A stretch of 64,000 bases of DNA from Macrobrachium rosenbergii. Lineage: Eukaryota > Arthropoda > Malacostraca > Decapoda > Palaemonidae. Both the position numbers and the translations under genes were made by a program. Where the stretch lies: positions 29,507,501 to 29,571,500 of the forward strand of contig NC_089744.1 of NCBI RefSeq assembly GCF_040412425.1, read 5' to 3'. The notes beneath the pieces were generated by a model. That model made no database searches. It was not told the origin of the DNA and saw nothing but the letters and a program-made list of their open reading frames with translations. Below, in pieces: positions 37,998 through 49,637 of the stretch; the first letter of the stretch is position 1, and every line of letters begins with the position of its first letter.

Positions 37998-38791
37998 AGG
38001 CGTATCTCGTTTGATGCTGCGTGAAAAGTCACACTGACACCTACCGCGCACACCCAGCAAAACCAGGAAACGTCTACACAAACGTGGCTATCCTAATCTT
38101 GTAATTCGGTGGCCTTACCATTTCGACTCTGAAGAAATTCGTCTGGATGGCAGAAGTGTGTGCTCCAACGATTATGTTAGTTTCGCTAAATGATTGACTG
38201 ACTCGTGTCCTTTTATTTAAAATGGTCAGACAGGGAGATTCGATAATAATTAATTGAAAAAGAAAAAAATGAATACCAGTGGTGGATTGCGGCAGATTAA
38301 ATATGTCCAAAGAGTCTGATGTAATCAAGGTTTTATTCAGTATAAATGGTATTTGCTGATACTGAATAGTAATATTTCCGGGTTAGTGCCTGTACGTCCT
38401 ATCATTGTAATGGTACAGACTATTGCCTCTAATGAGTATCCAAGTACCAAGATGTTCATTAACGCATTCCAGGCAACTGTTAATTAGTCTGCCCGAAATA
38501 ATTAGGTAATTACTCCCCTTCGTTCTGACAGGATACCATTACACAACTTTCAATTTATCGGCGTCTGAGGGACCCGAGTACATATACCATGAGTCATTTT
38601 GGGAGGCGTCGCATTTGTTAAATGCCTGCATGTGATGGAACACCCTGTGCGCGTATGCGTATTTGATTAGTATTCTGTAGTTTACATACTGTAAGTGTGG
38701 AACTGTGGCATATCGTTTCATCCTCTTGGGATCGATCTCAGCTGTGTGCGAAACGGGATTGGAACCACTTGAGTCAAGATATATATACCAG

Positions 38792-38796
<5 letters not shown>
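37998..38796. other. unannotated non-coding stretch
   Basis: Unique sequence, nothing supported. Confidence 0.4.

Positions 38797-38851
<55 letters not shown>
38797..38851. repeat. (TA)n microsatellite
   Basis: About 27 TA units. Confidence 0.98.
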
Positions 38852-38856
<5 letters not shown>

Positions 38857-38869
38857 TATCTGATTCACA

Positions 38870-38950
38870 CAGGCAGGCCAAGGTAGTAGGTCAGCCGCTA
38901 CCACCTTGGCCTGTCACCCTGGGAGACCGAGGTTCGTTCTTTGTGTGAGT
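38870..38950 (+). repeat. tRNA-like hairpin sequence
   Basis: CAGGCCAAGGTAG (about 38873 on) pairs with CTACCACCTTGGCCTG about ten bases later, and GAGGTTCGTTC (38930-38940) resembles a B box. It may be a decayed tRNA-derived SINE head; it is not a canonical tRNA. Confidence 0.4.
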
Positions 38951-38995
38951 CAGAAATTTGTTTCTGTGAAACGCATGCTCATGTGTTCAGTAGTT

Positions 38996-38998
<3 letters not shown>

Positions 38999-39076
<78 letters not shown>
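38999..39076. repeat. (TA)n microsatellite
   Basis: About 38 TA units. Confidence 0.98.
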
Positions 39077-39082
<6 letters not shown>

Positions 39083-39129
39083 GTCTCAGTAATTGGGTGG
39101 CTACTTGGAAATCTTAGCTTAATGATAAA

Positions 39130-39215
39130 TAATATTGCCAAGACCAGGAAGAACATTCTTTATTGTACAAGCTTTGAGGTATAAAACCTCATCATCAGGC
39201 TGAAAAAACTGACAA
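39130..39215 (-). ncRNA. Penelope-type terminus with hammerhead-like motif
   Basis: On the minus strand CTGATGA (39198-39192) is followed by a TGAGGT/ACCTCA hairpin (39191-39175) and then AAAGC. This is the order of a hammerhead ribozyme core (CUGAUGA, stem II, GAAA). Terminal repeats of Penelope-like elements are known to carry hammerhead motifs. In this copy the G of GAAA appears lost, so cleavage activity is doubtful. No coding part is attached; it sits between two (TA)n tracts. Confidence 0.4.
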
Positions 39216-39230
39216 GGATGAGAATCAATA

Positions 39231-39410
<180 letters not shown>

Positions 39411-39429
39411 ATAGTGTGCTTTTCTTTTT

Positions 39430-40245
39430 CTCGGCCAATTTTTGATCAAAAACTTTGAAATTTTGTACGTGACATCCTTAACCATCCCCGTATGATGTCA
39501 TGTATTTTCATTAATTTCCTATTGACGGCTGCAACAATCAACAGGGGATATGTAACTTGAAGTACGTTCCAAACAAAGAGCAGTAATAGAATACATTTTG
39601 GCGGAAAAAGAAACCAAGACAAATATTCTCAGATGTTTGCAGAATGTCTACAAAGACCTGGCAGTGGTAAGAGCACTTTGAATCATTGGGGAAGTGTCTA
39701 TCATCAGAAGAAGAAGGGCAAAGAATATTGTCTGATCTCCTGTGCCCTGGCAGGCCACACACAGCTGTGACGCCTGCAGTGGTGGAACGTGTGGATTACC
39801 CTACGTTGTGGACAATTGCGTCGCCACTACCGACAGAGATGTCAGGTTGAGCTGCGAGTTATTTGATTGTGATTTACCGATCACCTCGAATAACAGTTTT
39901 CGCACATGCCTCCATTGCACGCTTCAAAGGTGTGTGCGGCCGGCCAGGGAGCAAGAGATCAGACAGATTTTCTTGTCCTTCTGAGGATAGACACTTCGCC
40001 CAAGCTCTCTGTAGACATTCTGCAAGCTCCCGTGAACATTTGTGAAGGTCCCTTTTCCCGCCAAAAGGAATTCTATCACTGCTCTTTGTTTGGAACGTGC
40101 CTCAATCGCAGACGCCCTTTTGATAGCTGATAATACTGCAGCTGTCAATGGGAAATTAAGTAAAATACATGACATAACGCGGCAATGGTTAAGGATGTCG
40201 CAAAAAAAATTTCAAATATTTTGAACGAAAATTGGCCGGGAAATA
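39430..40245. mobile_element. inverted duplication of a mariner-like 5' end
   Basis: The left arm on plus and the right arm on minus encode the same N-terminal transposase segment. On minus it is EARSKQRAVIEFLLAGKG, then LQNVYRELG, SVYPQKD and SLAGRTHL; on plus it is the matching SKQRAVIEYILAEKE and LQNVYKDLA in shifted frames. Both arms also share the non-coding flank (CGGCCAATTTT, GACATCCTTAACCAT, ATGTCATGTATTTT, AATTTCC). The arms meet near 39870-39890. Both halves are degenerate and no catalytic DDE domain is present, so this is a palindromic, non-autonomous relic. Confidence 0.78.
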
Positions 40246-40590
40246 AAATTAAGTTGCATTACTTATTTTGAAGGCCTTTCGTATTTTAGAGATATTTTCA
40301 TAACTGGAAGAATTTTTTGCCAAAATTATTCTTTCGGTGAATTTCTCTACGTTTTTGGAAAGGTACGACCATTGTCTTTTGTATATCTACTTTTGAGCTC
40401 AGAAAATAACATTCTTTAAGGAAACTTTGTAGACAGGACCTGGAGCCTTATATATTTTTCTGATTGAGAATTTTTAACGAAACTTTCGTCTTTTAAAGAT
40501 AATTAAGAAGCCTTTTGGTTAGACCTATGGAACTTTGGAGAGGGAATTGCAGCCTACAGTGTTAGCACTTATATACCTTTACATTATGCC

Positions 40591-40591
<1 letters not shown>
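40246..40591. other. unannotated non-coding stretch
   Basis: AT-rich unique sequence. Confidence 0.4.

Positions 40592-40681
<90 letters not shown>
40592..40681. repeat. (TA)n microsatellite
   Basis: About 44 TA units. Confidence 0.98.
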
Positions 40682-40683
<2 letters not shown>

Positions 40684-41056
40684 GTGTATGTATGTATATA
40701 TATGACCTTCACATTTCCAAGAAATTAATGACATGGAATTGAAAATACGCCAGAGTAACAGGTTTGGTACTGAACCTTCTCATTTCATTTCTGACTATCG
40801 ACACCTGAGGTGAGAAGGGAAGAAAGGGTTCGGAATTAAGAACAGTCCTCATTATTACGAAAAAAAGGTGAGTGTCTCCTCCCTCCCCTGACGACTCCGT
40901 TGTCGCACCCCCCAACACCTTTTGTTGTCGTCCATGGACTTGAAGTAAGGAAGGCTTCCTCCTGTCTTTCTCCTGTCCCATCCTATACCAGAGTCTTTCT
41001 AAGAGGCCACTTGTCTCCATAGATTCCCTCCCATTATCCTCCCAACCCAACCCTTT

Positions 41057-41112
<56 letters not shown>

Positions 41113-41559
41113 CGATTTTGTTATTATTACATATAACCTCAGTTAATTTCATTGAAATTTTTATCACCTGACACTAATATAGATTGAAAATTTGGGCCAC
41201 AGCAACATAACACATGTGTTTCGTTTATAACCTTTTAACATTTTCGTAGTAATTGAACTGTAAGTTAATCCTACTTTACATCTCAGATAATGATGTAATT
41301 ATAATTAGCATTGAGACGATTTGGTGTCTTCGATTCTCGAGAAATTCAGTATTGGATTTAGTCTCGCTTTGTTATGTACAATTTTCAAGATTTTTCTCGT
41401 AAACAGATGAATGCACATTGATTGTAGAATCTACAGGTCACGTTTTACCAGTTACAAATATTTGTAATTGCCACAATCTCTCAACTTCTCGATTTCTTCA
41501 CACTTTATTGGATGCGTTTTGTCGCTACAAAGCCTCAGATCCAAGTGAAGAATTAAATG
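40682..41559. other. unannotated; (CT)n at 41060-41110
   Basis: A minus-strand open frame runs through the CT tract but has no domain. Nothing else is supported. Confidence 0.45.
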
Positions 41560-41650
41560 CAGGAAGTCTGAACACCCTTAAAAGGATTCGAACCCGCACC
41601 CGATATGTCAGAAAGAGGGTAACGTTAAACATTTGGCCACGAAGAAACGG
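41560..41650 (-). repeat. tRNA-derived SINE-like head
   Basis: On the minus strand a TGGCCAAATG A-box-like sequence (about 41638) is followed by a perfect GGTTCGAATCC B box (41594-41584). The distance and flanks suit a Pol III promoter of a SINE; acceptor-stem pairing is not evident. Confidence 0.55.
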
Positions 41651-42118
41651 CATGGCATTTGTGACTTTTTTCCAGTAATTCTTGATCATGTCAATCATGC
41701 CACACGACTTTCGTATGACCAGGGCATGGCATTTACCGGATACTTTCTATCATTTTTATACGTTGTATTCCATTCTACAAAGAAACAAGAGAATTGAAAG
41801 AAAGTTAGGATGATTTCGATTGAACGCCAAGCGTACTTTATGTGCTGTTGATATGCAAAATCTTTTTGATATTCACTACCTCGCTTAATATTTTTTCTTG
41901 CTCTACGAAAAGTTTCTGTTTTGTCTTTCGAATATTTATTCACTTCTTGTATTAATGCAGAAAGTTAGACTGTTATTTGATATTTTTTTCTTGTTAAATT
42001 AATTAACACGGAAACTTGTTGTTCAGGGATTTGATCCATCCATGAGGATTAATAAGGATTATTTTATGGTAATAAGCCACAGTTATCTTTTTAAATCGAC
42101 CTTGGTTTGAGCTACCAT

Positions 42119-42343
42119 TACAATTCTCTTTGTATTTTAATAATTTACTTAAATTTTTATCCTTCTGCTTATTAATTTGTCAATTTATTTTTTCTTTCCT
42201 AATAACTGATCTCTTCTTCATTTATTCCCAGTTGCCTTTTGTCGCTGCTTTGAAATGAACGCCATAATCTTTGGAAGCTTGAATTTTAAGTCAGTGGCCC
42301 CTGTGGGCTTGTTCCATATGAATAGGGTTCATCTTCTGAATGA
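42119..42343 (+). mobile_element. LINE 3' end, copy E
   Basis: 3' UTR with AACTGATCTCTTCTTCATTT, GAAGCTTGAATTTTAAGTCA and CCTGTGGGCTTGTTCCATAT, ending at ATCTTCTGAATGATG. The AAT tail is almost absent here. Confidence 0.85.
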
Positions 42344-42690
42344 TGTAAGTGTAAATATATAATTTTAATACATATTTAAAATTACATCATCGTGGAATGA
42401 TAATAATAATGTGATAATAATAATAGGATGAACGCCCTACCTGTTTTATGAAACCTTTAAGAAAATATATAGATATTTTACTATGGCTAATGTATGTAGA
42501 GACGATGTTGTCTCCTTTATTATTTTATGCCTACTGTTCCAATTTTTTGTAAGTTTAACGTACAGTGTTTACGATCAGTCGTCTGGTTTACAATGTATTT
42601 CATGTCGAATGTATCTTGTATTTTAACCCCACTGGAGCCAATTATTATTATTAAAAAATAGTCATATAATTTATAGCAGAGTCTTAATTT

Positions 42691-42772
42691 GGAGAAACAA
42701 ATCCGCAGTTATATATGTGTACAAATATTTCTTAATTTATTTGTAAACATCGCAACCGTAGATTTGTTTCTC

Positions 42773-42773
<1 letters not shown>
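42691..42773. repeat. 83-bp foldback (MITE-like), copy 2
   Basis: GGAGAAACAAATCCGCAGTT at the left pairs with GATTTGTTTCTCC at the right end. Same family as 22230-22344 with a shorter loop; an (ATT)n tract starts immediately after it. Confidence 0.85.

Positions 42774-42775
<2 letters not shown>

Positions 42776-42829
<54 letters not shown>
42776..42829. repeat. (ATT)n microsatellite
   Basis: About 18 ATT units abutting the foldback element. Confidence 0.98.
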
Positions 42830-42830
<1 letters not shown>

Positions 42831-42834
42831 TTCG

Positions 42835-44700
42835 GTTTTGTCCCTGTTCACAAGAAGTGTAGCATATGATTGGTCAGTAACAAAGCCAATTCTTTTCTTT
42901 TCTTTCATTCCTGGATCCCTCCACCAGGGACCAGCCAGTTCATCTCTTTCTTCAGTCCCGTCCCACCAAAGGACGCTAATTAGCGTCAGCTTAACCGCGG
43001 CAGTGCCTTCTGGGCGTTGAGTTTGGAATTCAAACGTTGAAAATTGACTGGATTGACGAACGATCTGGAAATCGTTTGAATTTCGCCAAGCATATCCTCC
43101 CCTGCCTGCTTTTGCTGTTATTAAAGATTTTTTTTTTTTTTTCATGTGTAAGGGTCAGAATAGCTTGGCCCACTCCGTACTCACTCAGTCAACCGTCTCC
43201 CCACTGGACACTACCACCGATACCACGTCGCCCTCACCCACTTCCTCCCCAACCCCCATCGCTGTCACCCGTTTCTCCCTCACTGTGAGTGGATGAGGTC
43301 GGTCAGCTATCATCTGAAAATGCTCCATAACAGGGTTATTGTTAGAAGAAAAGAGGACCTTACCTGTCCTTTGTGGCGTATGAGGTTCAGTTGATAGTGT
43401 ACTGGGGTGTTAAGTGGCGTCTTTTCTTTCCTTTTTTTTTCCCCGAGTTGTTTTGGGAATCTGTGGATTAAGGTGAGCGTTTGGTATGCGCGGAGGCAGG
43501 CAGGTAGAGGGAGGAAGAAGAAAAAGAAGAGGAAGAAGAAGATGGTTGGGCCCTGGTACCCTTGGTAGTGGGAGGGAGGGGGTTGATGGAGGAGGTTTGG
43601 TGTAGGAGAGCGAGAGGGGCTGTACGCACAAGAACGCCAAGCCGACGACGCTCCTCCTTCTTCCTCCTCCTCCTCCTCCACCCGGTGCCCAGCATCCGAC
43701 AGTCCGACCGACCGACTGACTGACTGCCTATGCCCCACGAGCTACTTATCTAGCAGTAGTTCCTATGATGACGACAGCAGCCTCTTGATGAAACGTCGTC
43801 GTAGGGTTGAGGAAATACGCAGTTTGCTGCAAAACCTTTGCAGAAGGAGCAGAGGAATGGTCCTGTTGTAGGCGTTACCCACGGGGGAAAGGGAGGAGGA
43901 AGTTCGTGCGTCCGCCAGTGTTGGGGAGGGAGGCCAGGCCCGTTTGCCGCCCCGCGGGCCCGCATACCTCCGCGCCTGGGCACAACTACTACGCTACTTC
44001 TCTCTCTCTCTCTCTCTCTCTCTTTTTCTCTCTCCCTCTCCCTCTTCCTCCCTCTCTCCCTCCCCTTCCCCCTCCGTCTTCTATGCCCTGAGACTGATGA
44101 TGCCTGTAACGTAGTTTCCTTGTCTTTCACCCATGAAATTCATGATTTTTTCGAAAGGGCGTTCACATTGGGCCCGAAACAATAAACAGAGAATTACCTT
44201 CTGCGTGTATGTATGAGGCCGATGCAGGTGTGTTTATTTGTGTATGAGAGCGAGTCGTTTGATGAGAACTTGTTGGTTGTGTGGCCCGGGGCGGTGTTGA
44301 GTGTGAGTGAGGTAGGCGGCAGGCAGTGTACACCAAGCCTCCACACTGGATCATTGTGCTCTGGTGCATGTAAACCTTTCTCCCTTTACCTGTGTTCACA
44401 TAAATGAAGTGCGGGCGTCCTTCTTCCGTGTGCGATTGTGTGTGCTTGTTGGCCAGGCGTTGGCGTGTGGAAATAGTGCAGTGCTGTGTTGCGGCCCCGT
44501 TCGAGGTCGAGAATTCGTTTTTGGAGGGAAGTTATCCTCGAAGAAGTGACGCAGGGTGCCCCCACACTCGTGTGTTGGTGCAAAGTGAGGACCCACAAAC
44601 ACCTGCTTGTTGAACCTACACGCAGGATAATCTGGAAACAAACACTTCTGTGGTCGTCTGGTTTAGTTGAACGTTTTGTTTAGAAGTGCAAGGATTTCGC
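42835..44700. promoter_or_regulatory. GC-rich region, possible promoter or 5' exon zone
   Basis: The region (mainly 43140-44680) is clearly richer in G+C than the window average, with CpG-containing patches (43630-43990 and 44280-44560). It holds purine/pyrimidine strings including a CT-rich tract at 43999-44090. Open frames on both strands overlap and none shows a domain, so I do not call a gene. It could be a promoter or untranslated exon of the plus-strand gene whose exon begins at 49638; that is inference. Confidence 0.25.
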
Positions 44701-45367
44701 GTTAATTTGAGCGCCGAACAGCAGACGACTATAATTTTTCGATAAACGGGACATCTTTTGTTCGTATCGAAGTCCTTAGCCCGCCTTCTTTATTCAGTCA
44801 TTTTACATATACATCTGTGCCTGTCCTTATTTTCCAGCCAATTTTGTATTGCTAGTTGCTTGTGGCCTTATTTTCTTTAGCTCTTAATAGTTGTGGTTGC
44901 GATGCCGAGGGTGAATGCACGCCAAGAGCGACTCTTCGCAGACGAATCAGAAAAATTCAAAAAAGAAAATGTTCTGCTATAAAATGTCATTGACCATTTA
45001 ATGACGTTTAGGGCGATGCTGAGTTTGGACTCAAACTTGGGATATCAGAAGAGGATGAGAGGCAGATTACCCTGCGAAGGATGGATGGATGACCTTCATG
45101 GAAAGAATGCGAAGAAATGAATGGGGCCCGTAGGTGTTTGTGTTTCAGCGTGTGGCCGAAAGGGATGGATGATGATGATGGCCTTGGTTCTTGTGGGAGC
45201 CAACTGGTATTGTTTCCCATGAGTGTTTTATCCCCTAAGTCGTTCGTTCTCTAGGCGCAAACCGCAGCTCTTCGCAGTTTGTTGCCATTGCTAGGTTCTC
45301 TTGCGCTGTTCAGGCCCAAGTGAGCTCAACTTTTTTTAGGCAAAAAGTACTGGCAACAAACTATAAC
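44701..45367. other. unannotated non-coding stretch
   Basis: Around 45050-45100 a plus frame reads RMRGRLPCEGWMDDL, which faintly resembles the GRPRKRW-type tail of LINE ORFs, followed by a GATGATGATGATGG run. This may be another fossil LINE end but is too weak to call. Confidence 0.3.
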
Positions 45368-45833
45368 AGTGACTTAAATTAAAACAACAGAAAGACTTCA
45401 CTTAAAACACATAAAAGTACTTTACTTAAAACAGTAAGACTTGACTTGAAACGCAAAATAGTAAGACTTGACCTTAAACACAAAACAGTAAGACTCGACT
45501 TAAAACACAAAACATTAAGGCATGACTTAAAACAAAAGAGTAAGACTTTGACTTGAAACAGAACAGTAAGACTTCACTTAAAACACAAAACAATAAGACC
45601 TGACTTAAAACAAAATGTTAAGACTTGACTTAAACCACAAACAGTTAGACTTGACCTAAAACAAAACAGTAAGACTTGACTTAAAACAAAACAGTAAGAC
45701 CACTTAAAACACAAAGCAGTAAGACTTTACATAAAACAAAACAGGAAGACTTGACTTAAAACAAAAGGTAAGACTTAACTTAAAGCAGTAAGACTTTCCT
45801 TAAAACTAAAAAATATGACTTTACTTAAAAATC
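45368..45833. repeat. ~25-28-bp minisatellite
   Basis: About eighteen imperfect units centred on AGTAAGACTTGACTTAAAAC plus a variable ACAAA spacer. Confidence 0.93.
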
Positions 45834-46092
45834 TCCAAAAACATGAGAATCATTACTGTCATTCTCATTTTAATGGTAATGACTCTCGGCATTCAGTGAC
45901 TTACCTGTATGACTCCCGGCATTCATTATGCTTCCTTGATCTACGTGGAGGATGCCAGTGCTTGAAAGTTGATTGGCAAAAGATATGGTGGGCCTTAACC
46001 ATTCTTCTTTCATCATCTGACAGACCCACGTTTGAATGTGTGTGTGTGTGTTTGCGTAGAGGCATTCGAGTTCTGGTTTCTGTGGGGTTTCT

Positions 46093-46530
46093 AAGCTTTG
46101 GAAAACTCCAAGAAATGGCAGTTTTTATCGTCAGTTTTAACGTTCTCGCTGATAAAATAAAAAGTAAGCTTTGGAAAACCCAGGAATTGGCAATTTTTAT
46201 CAAAAATTGTAACGTTCTTGTTGATAAAATAAAAAAAAATCACCTTGGAAAACATCATGCATTGGCACATTTTATTGTCAAATTTAACGTTATCTTTGCT
46301 AAAAATAAAAAAATAAGCTTTGGAAAACCTCAGGAATTGGCAATTTTTATCGTAAATTTTATCGTTCTTATTGATAAAATAAAAAACAAGCTTTGGAAAA
46401 CTTCAGAAATTGGCTATTTTATCGTAAATTGTAACATTCTCATTGATAAAATAAAAAATAAGGTTTAGAAAACTTCAGGAATTGGGAATTTTATCGTCAG
46501 TTTTAATGCTCTCATTGATAAAATAAAAAA
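46093..46530. repeat. ~73-bp tandem repeat, six units
   Basis: Units begin with AAGCTTTGGAAAAC, continue with AGGAATTGGCAATTTTTATC and a GATAAAATAAAAAA end. Starts are near 46093, 46165, 46238, 46316, 46390 and 46462. The plus frame stays open through five units (a 24-residue repeat with LAIFIVNFNVL and DKIKNKLWK) because most units are close to a multiple of three. I regard it as a satellite, not as a protein gene. Confidence 0.93.
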
Positions 46531-46754
46531 CGGAGAAAATATCTGTTTGTGAGCATCATTTTATTGTATGTGGCACTCAACGGGAAACCTTATGAATGTG
46601 GGATCCGATTAACTCAATATGATAACGCGAGGTTAATTGCTGTGTCACGGTCGGGGAGGTGGGGGAGGGGGTGGCTGTAAAGTAGTGCATGGTTAGTTCT
46701 CATTGTGTCGAAGAATCACTTCCGGGTATCCTTATGTTAGCACACTTTAGACAT

Positions 46755-46812
<58 letters not shown>

Positions 46813-47141
46813 GTTTATCTTAGTATCATAAATAAAGGTATAAGTAATTGTACCGCACATTCGAATATGATTGATGTTTTTAATTAATTCCTTTAAGACT
46901 TGAACCCCACCCGCCAGTATCTACTAAATATATAATCATTAGCAGTGAAATCAGTTCTGGAATCGAAATAAGTTCTAGAATGGACTAAAAAAAATGAATG
47001 ACTTCTAAATACAACGAATATGACTCAACTGGAGTCTTCATCAAATGTAATCGTGATATCTCCACTCGTTTTCAAATGAAAATCAATCTGCTTAAAATCC
47101 AGTGGAATCGTAACATGAACTTCCGCCTAATCCAAGCGTTA

Positions 47142-47144
<3 letters not shown>
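46531..47144. other. unannotated; (CT)n at 46759-46807
   Basis: One CT run; nothing else supported. Confidence 0.5.
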
Positions 47145-47211
<67 letters not shown>

Positions 47212-47440
47212 AAGATGAACCCTATTCTTATGGAACAAGCCCATAGGGGTCAGTGACTTGAAATTCCAGCTTCCAAAGAATTGGAGTTCATTTGCAAGAA
47301 GTAACAGAAGGTATGGAAAATACAGAAAGAAGAGATCGCTTATTAAAAATGGAAAAATAAACAAAAAAATACTAAATAAGTAGATAGAAATGAAGGTAAA
47401 TTATTAAAATACAAGGAGAATACAATTTATATTGCACTTT
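47145..47440 (-). mobile_element. LINE 3' end, copy F, with (AAT)n tail
   Basis: Minus-strand copy: a long ATT run at 47145-47208 (the AAT tail read in reverse), then AGAAGATGAACCCTATTC, GGAACAAGCCCATAGGGGTC and GACTTGAAATTCCAGCTTCC. Confidence 0.88.
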
Positions 47441-48005
47441 GGGAAAGGTTTCGATGAAAATTACAGCAAAAAAAAGTTGTGACTCCTCACTACATTACGA
47501 AGTTATTGTCTCTTATTTTATTTTCAGTAATATGTTTTGATGTCTGCAAAGGTTTCTTTTGTTGACACAGAGCAGAAAGACGTCTCTTTAGCAAATGGCA
47601 TTTCATTTAACTGTTGTTCCTCATATGGATTGCTGTCTCTCGTGTAAATTTACCAACAGCCTTACTGATTGAATTGATACCAAACCTTTGAGAAAATTCA
47701 CCCTTGGGAATCTTTGAAAATGTTTTCACTACGAAGTTTTTTTAACGGATTTGTAATCCTTTAGATTCATTAACTAATCCCATGATTTTTCACCAGTAAA
47801 CCGATTTCAGCCCTCTCATCAAATATTGTATTCGCGTTTTGCAAACGGATTGAGCTTTCCTTTAGGGTAGAGCGGTTATCTGGCTTCCCCCTGTAATAGG
47901 TGTAGTTTGGGAATAAGAAGCCTTTCGCGTCAGAAACGGATTCAACTTGGTTTGATGTAGGTAACGGCACACATGCATCGCTCCCGATGACATAATTTAT
48001 TTATA

Positions 48006-48075
<70 letters not shown>

Positions 48076-48359
48076 ACAGCGTCTGTATATCACGAACGCA
48101 GACGGTGGGGATTCTGGTTTTACTCTTACCAGAATATAGTATAGGCCTCTAACCCACTTTTATTGGTTCAGTTCTGTCGATAAATGTATTTACAGACTGT
48201 CAGAAACGAGTGTTAGTTTGTGTGTTTGCGGCGATGATTGCTGGCTGCTGAAGAGCAAGAGCCCGTGCCAGCAAAATGCTGGCATAACCTATACCTCTGG
48301 CAAAAAAACCGTCAAGTAAAGAACAATATGTTGTAGTTTCTACTCAAATTCAGCTACTC

Positions 48360-48416
<57 letters not shown>

Positions 48417-48741
48417 GGAACATCCCCTTAACATTCCTCTGCTCATAGACATACACCAGATTCTGGCCACACCTCCAAGTTTGACGGTCCCTTAAGATTA
48501 ACAAGGGAGCCTCTATTGCCCTCCTCCCCCCCCCTCGTTACTAACGCCAGCACTTCTCCTTCTTTGGCTCTTTTATCTTAGGGTCTGCGACATAAAGGAA
48601 GAAAGTGAGCGCTTTCCTACTTGGGGATTTAGTTTCAAAACTGTCGGTGAATGTTGTAGTTACGCCATGTTCAGGGTTATTATTATTATTTTTTTTTTTT
48701 CTAGGAAGAGAACGTGCTTCAGAAAATTTTTGGTTTACTTA

Positions 48742-48804
<63 letters not shown>

Positions 48805-48996
48805 GTAGTTCCCGCTTGTAATATGAGAGGGAGGGATAGACCAGATTTGGTTCGTGGGTATGTAATTTGATCTACTTTTGGCATTGTACTGCATCCCTCC
48901 TCCTGGTCCTTACTGGCCCACCTGTCCCCGCTTTCTGCTTGCTCTATCGCAATTTTGGTCTCAATTTGGAGGTCCTGGTCCTAACTAATCCCACAG
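47441..48996. other. unannotated; three dinucleotide tracts
   Basis: CT runs at 48009-48074 and 48364-48414 and a GA run at 48746-48802. A 47-base segment at 48997-49043 just downstream has a good acceptor (CTAACTAATCCCACAG) and a GTAAGT donor but ambiguous frame; I do not call it. Confidence 0.5.
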
Positions 48997-49079
48997 ACTC
49001 ACTCGGTACCGCGACCACGTTCGAAAGTCTTGCGTATGTTAAAGTAAGTGTTTGTGTCTATTTATCTTTCTTGTTACAG

Positions 49080-49637
49080 GATTATTGTGCACTCTGACTG
49101 TCTGTGGACTGAAAAGCCCAGGTTTCAGGGTCTCGTGGCCTTGAGTGTACATATCGAACAAACTGATCGACTTGAATGATTGGACTCTTCGTTTTTCTCC
49201 GAGGGAAATTCAGCGAGAGCCTTTGTTGAAGACAACATAAGCAGGAGAGAGAGAGCGAGAAAGAAAGAGAGGGAAGTGTTCGCGTATTTATGTACGAATT
49301 TTCCTGACCGGATACCCGGCCCCGAGGGTGTCGCTGGACAGGGGTATGTAATCCAGACGAGGAAGGATGCCAGAGCCTCAGAAGGACTCCGTGGCTCGTC
49401 CGGGGTTGTAGGATCAGAACTCCTGTCTTTTCCGTCGAGTGCCGAGAGGGACACGAAAGGCTGCGACTGCGGCGGCGCCCCGAGAAGGTAGTGGGAGTTC
49501 CCGTTGGTACCAACTCGGAGGAGGAAACCGGCGTTTTTTGCGTGCAGTGAGGGTGTTGGAGTGGGCGTGGGCGTAGGCGGCGGCGACGACGACGACGGCG
49601 GCGTCGGGAAGGACGAGTATGGGGCGGGCGTGGCGTG
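49080..49637 (+). other. probable 5' untranslated/promoter-proximal sequence
   Basis: A good acceptor-like site (TATCTTTCTTGTTACAG) ends at 49079. The sequence then becomes GC-rich up to the ATG at 49638. Frames in this stretch carry stops before that ATG. It could be the 5' UTR of the following coding exon, either spliced or from a local promoter. Confidence 0.35.

Noticed and set aside
41584..41640. A functional tRNA gene on the minus strand
   Set aside because: A good B box and an A-box-like site, but I could not form the acceptor and anticodon stems; a SINE head fits better.
43786..43869. 27-codon frame starting MKRRRRVEEIRSLLQ
   Set aside because: Coil-like and basic, but too short, with no conservation evidence; possibly a small upstream frame in a 5' UTR at most.
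48997..49043. 47-bp exon with a CTAACTAAT branch-like site, CCCACAG acceptor and GTAAGT donor
   Set aside because: The next acceptor is only 36 bases away, too short for a normal intron, and no frame links cleanly to neighbours; left as an alternative to test.
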